The position numbers and the translations under genes are program-made. Below, piece after piece: positions 17,680-20,356 of a stretch of DNA of 20,356 nt. Origin of the DNA: Irineochytrium annulatum (Eukaryota; Chytridiomycota; Chytridiomycetes; Chytridiales; Chytridiaceae). Below the pieces are notes generated by a model. The model was not told the origin of the DNA. It did no database searches and was given only the letters and a program-made list of their open reading frames with translations. The stretch covers positions 1 to 20,356 of the forward strand of contig JADGJL010000476.1 of the NCBI GenBank assembly GCA_027600665.1. The letters run 5' to 3'. Within the stretch, counting starts at the first letter, position 1. Each line of letters opens with the position of its first letter.

Positions 17680-17873
17680 GGTGTCTCGCAGGGAGCGTCG
17701 GAGATGAGTGTTAGTGGTTGCATCGACTGTTTGTGGTTATGATTTGGGACTTTTTGTTGCCTCCTCACAAGTTAGTAGTTACACTCTATCTTAATGCTTA
17801 TTTGCAATCTTTACTTTTAACAAACAATATGCAATCTTTGTTGATACGCTATACGATATTACACGTTGGCAGA
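17680..17873. other. Shared 3' region of convergent TBCK and METTL16 genes
   Basis: The two stop codons lie 194 bp apart, and the spacer is AT-rich like other 3' regions here. The 9-mer GCAATCTTT occurs twice within about 30 bp (near 17804 and 17830). No canonical AATAAA was seen for either gene. Confidence 0.5.
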
Positions 17874-19142
17874 TTATTCTACGCCCTTCTCCACCACCAA
17901 ACTTGTGAATGTCCACGCGATTGCCCATCTCACAGTCTTCCCATATTTGAATTCCACAACTTCGGTTTTCAAGCTACTCAGATGAGGGTTATCTTTGTCA
18001 CTCCCCTCCTTCCTTCTGTCCCGCAGATATGCTCCGAGCGCTAAAATGTTCTCTCTTTTCGATACCAGCGACGAGAACCATCTGCAATTTTGTTCAACAA
18101 TATGTAACATAAATGCACAAGCAAACCTGATGGGCAAACGGTTGGTGATGCTTTCTGAAATGATCCTTTGTATGAACATAAGTTCGCCGCCCGGGGTCAA
18201 CATCTCTGTTTCGGAACCCGTACAGACCTTTATGGAACTTAGATAAAAAAAACTAGTCTAAAGGGTGGGAACGGACCGCCGTCGCGGAGGTAGACTTCAT
18301 GTTGCGCGACCTTTTAAGGTCATCGACGTCGGAGTAGAACGGAGGGTTGCACATGACGAAATCGTATCTTAAAGCAGTTTAATACAAGTGCAGTTAAGCA
18401 GACGGCGGACTCGGAAACGAGCAGATTCGTTGGTAGTATGGCATCCGTCGTGCTGAGGACGATCGATATCCTCCCCGAAAGGTCGTTGCGCGAGACATTC
18501 GCAGTGGCGTACTCGACCATGCGTTTATCCACATCTTTCAGAGACTATTAACAGAGCAAAGACGGAGGCTCACGCAATACCAAGCCCAAGAAACGTCCAG
18601 CCGGCATTTCTTCGGCATGTTAGAAGAGGGTATATTGCAGAAGCTCCCGTTCCGCTGCAATGATAAATGATTACTTTAACGGACGTTGATGAACACCAAC
18701 ATGTCTATCCCCGCAGCGCGCTCCGGTTTCCCTATAAGGTCCTCAATCCACTTCACGTAATCTAGCCTGGCGTGGCCGTGCATCAGTGCACTGCAAGGAC
18801 TGAGGATCTGATAGTTACCGGCTTTGCAGCTACACTTTTAACTCACAAAACCGCCACGAAAACGAGTCTTACCGGCGGAATAAGCGTGTTGAGCGGTATC
18901 TCTAAACGCAACGAGAAGTTCGCCCACAACAGTGCCGCATTAAACTCTCGGACGGCTTTCTTATCCTTGAAATCCAGCGTCCATTGACTCCGTCCGCCTC
19001 TTTTTAAGTAGTTCCCCAGGGTCGGGTACTTTTTGGCCAGGTCCCGATAATCAGAGGAGATGGCCAGCGGGCTGAACCGTTTCTTCAGAGCGTTATGGAT
19101 CACGCTGATTAAGACGTTTGAGTACCGGGCGCCCAAAGACAT
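17874..19142 (-). CDS. METTL16: METTL16-type U6 snRNA/mRNA m6A methyltransferase, 7 exons
   Basis: SAM-dependent N6-adenosine methyltransferase of the METTL16 family, which modifies U6 snRNA and, in animals, MAT2A hairpins; a fission-yeast orthologue (Mtl16) exists. Exons 19142-18873, 18807-18701, 18654-18581, 18534-18411, 18367-18277, 18227-18127 and 18081-17874 give 324 residues. Conserved pieces: LAKKYP, TLDFKDKKAVREF, the LRLEIPLNTLIPP stretch, RLDYVKWIEDLIG, the SAM loop IGTGAS (126-131), the catalytic NPPF (199-202), TPGGELMFIQRIISES and KTVRWAIAWTF near the end. The vertebrate C-terminal extension is absent, as expected in a fungus. The exon 1/2 join is uncertain: with acceptor at 18808 the protein has about nine extra residues between LIPP and RLDYVKW relative to human. 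The start could also lie in an upstream exon, but the length before LAKKYP fits the family. Probably nuclear. Confidence 0.9.
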
Positions 19143-19435
19143 TGTTCTCCATGATCGCGACAGTCAGAGCGAGGTCGCTGCAGTTTCTGTTGAAGGAGAT
19201 CTCAGAACTCGCTTGCGGTCCACGCCAGCATAACAAATCTCGATTGCGTTCGCTAGACGTGTGCTGGGTCGCGTCCAACATGAATATGTGGATGCAGCTG
19301 TTTAAATTATTTTGAATCTATGCGCGTCGTATGCGAGCCCCGTAACATGTATTGATCACCTTTGCGAAGTAGAGCGTCTCACCAGCATAAACACGGAGAT
19401 GGCTGCAACACATCAACAGGTCTAACTGATTTCAG
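19143..19435. promoter_or_regulatory. Divergent promoter region between METTL16 and the Ser/Pro-rich gene
   Basis: About 290 bp between two divergently transcribed genes. It must carry the METTL16 promoter and the promoter and 5' exon or leader of the right-hand gene. At its right end TCTAACTGATTTCAG (19421-19435) has a strong branch-point sequence and acceptor, so the left part probably includes an intron of the right-hand gene. No donor and first exon could be fixed. Confidence 0.45.
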
Positions 19436-20356
19436 CCGGCATCGCCATCATCGCCATCGCTCATGTTATCGAGCTCCTCCGTCTCTCCCAACTCACCCTC
19501 CCTGGGCGAAATCCCGTGGAGCGACATGCAGATGCAGGAGGACTCAGAACGGCGGCCATCACTGCAAATGGCCCTGAACTCGATGGCGCCGAAAAAGGGG
19601 CCTCCGCTCCGCTCCGGTTCGCCGGAGGCGACGATGACTCCGCCGAAGCGATCGCTCAGCCTGAACAAGAAGCCCAAGGTCGGAGACGTACCCGACTTCA
19701 GGAACCTGCCTCCGATGCCCACCAACATATCTGTGAACACTGCTCCACGGACGAAGCAAAGTACGGTTAAGCCGGGGACCGATAGCATACGTGAGTCCTT
19801 CTCAGCCGTTCCATTCCCGCAGACTGCTAATTTTCGTCGTTGTTATTAGGCCCAATATCCTCGGTCAAGTCCCCGAACTCACCTTCCCCGAAAACGAGCC
19901 GCTTCTTTAGCGCGTACAGGAGGAACAAAGCCTCAATTTACACCGTCCGAAGTGAGAACGACTCCACAATGGACGAGGACGAGAACGAGACGGCTATGAA
20001 CTCGTCCGAGTGGTCGGAACCCACCTCCCCTGTGTCGCCGACGATCATGAAGAAACTGGCGGACAGGAAGGAAGAGTCGCCCGTAAAGTCGCTGTTGGGT
20101 TACCTGGACCAAGCTCTGCTCTCGATCTCTCCGACCCCGCCGACGCCGCCGTTAGATGAGGCGCAGACAGTGGAAACCGCGACGATCCCCGCGCCCGCGG
20201 CAATTACCCATGGGCCCGCCACACCACGCGTCTCGAACGAGGCGCTTGCGCAAGCGGCGAATCCAGCCAAGGCTGGCGAGGGCGTCGACGCCGAGTTCTC
20301 ATACCTCGGCCCCCTCATCGGCGAAGCCTCCCCCGCCCCCAAGACTACCACAACAC
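19436..20356 (+). CDS. Ser/Pro-rich, probably disordered protein (5' part, partial)
   Basis: An exon at 19436-19790 and a second at 19850 to the window edge join across a 59-nt intron (GTGAGT...TTATTAG, branch-like TGCTAAT) without changing frame, giving about 285 residues with no stop. The first in-frame ATG is at 19463 (MLSSSSVSPNSPSLGEIPW). The frame is open and of the same Ser/Pro character back to the acceptor at 19435, so an upstream coding exon is likely. The protein has many Ser-Pro pairs (SPNSPS, PTSPVSPT), basic patches (RFFSAYRRNK) and an acidic stretch (TMDEDENETAM). This suggests a phosphorylated, disordered regulatory or scaffold protein. No domain is visible before the window ends, and no function is proposed. 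Confidence 0.7.

Noticed and set aside
19413..19435. A 16-nt intron joining MAATHQQ to the Ser/Pro-rich exon
   Set aside because: Sixteen nt is far below the size that can be spliced. The acceptor is real-looking, but its donor must lie further upstream.
1..20356. CRISPR array, transposon, tRNA or rRNA genes, or a prokaryotic defence system
   Set aside because: No regularly spaced repeats, terminal inverted repeats with transposase or reverse-transcriptase motifs, cloverleaf or rRNA signatures were seen on reading through. The genes are spliced eukaryotic housekeeping genes.

Overview
The window is nuclear DNA of a fungus that almost certainly makes flagellated zoospores (chytrid-like). The evidence is fungal spliceosomal introns, a fungal-type mitochondrial ribosomal protein mL53, and a full-length homologue of the axonemal protein CFAP251/WDR66. 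CFAP251 is expected only in lineages that build motile flagella. Genes are GC-rich and closely packed. Most are broken by very short introns, many of 40-48 nt, with GT...AG ends and often a CTAAC/CTGAC-like branch point just before the acceptor. All exon models here were built by eye from reading frame, splice signals and recalled family conservation. No search was run.

Layout, left to right: (1) a possible start of a minus-strand gene runs off the left edge (1-71). (2) A 3-exon mL53/Mrpl44 gene on plus (489-968). (3) A single-exon gene for a 1289-residue single-pass membrane protein with a C-terminal SH3 domain, plus (1608-5477). (4) Convergent to it, an 18-exon CFAP251 gene on minus (10042-5888). 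(5) A 1.5 kb stretch without a convincing gene (10043-11535), holding a 29-bp tandem duplication and coding-like fragments. (6) A 7-exon ALDH8A1-type aldehyde dehydrogenase on plus (11536-13330). (7) A 1.1 kb unassigned stretch with weak ORFs on both strands. (8) A 12-exon TBCK homologue on plus (pseudokinase + TBC + rhodanese-like; 14493-17679). (9) Convergent to it, a 7-exon METTL16-type RNA m6A methyltransferase on minus (19142-17874). (10) Divergent from that, the 5' part of a Ser/Pro-rich disordered protein that runs off the right edge.

The genes do not form a pathway. They are ordinary neighbours serving mitochondrial translation, cell-surface/polarity signalling, the flagellar axoneme, tryptophan catabolism, endosomal traffic and RNA modification. 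I saw no mobile element, CRISPR array, rRNA, tRNA or toxin system. The points most worth a second look are the flagellar gene with its very small introns, the TBCK homologue with a degenerate kinase but intact GAP fingers, the SH3 membrane protein, and the two unassigned gaps.
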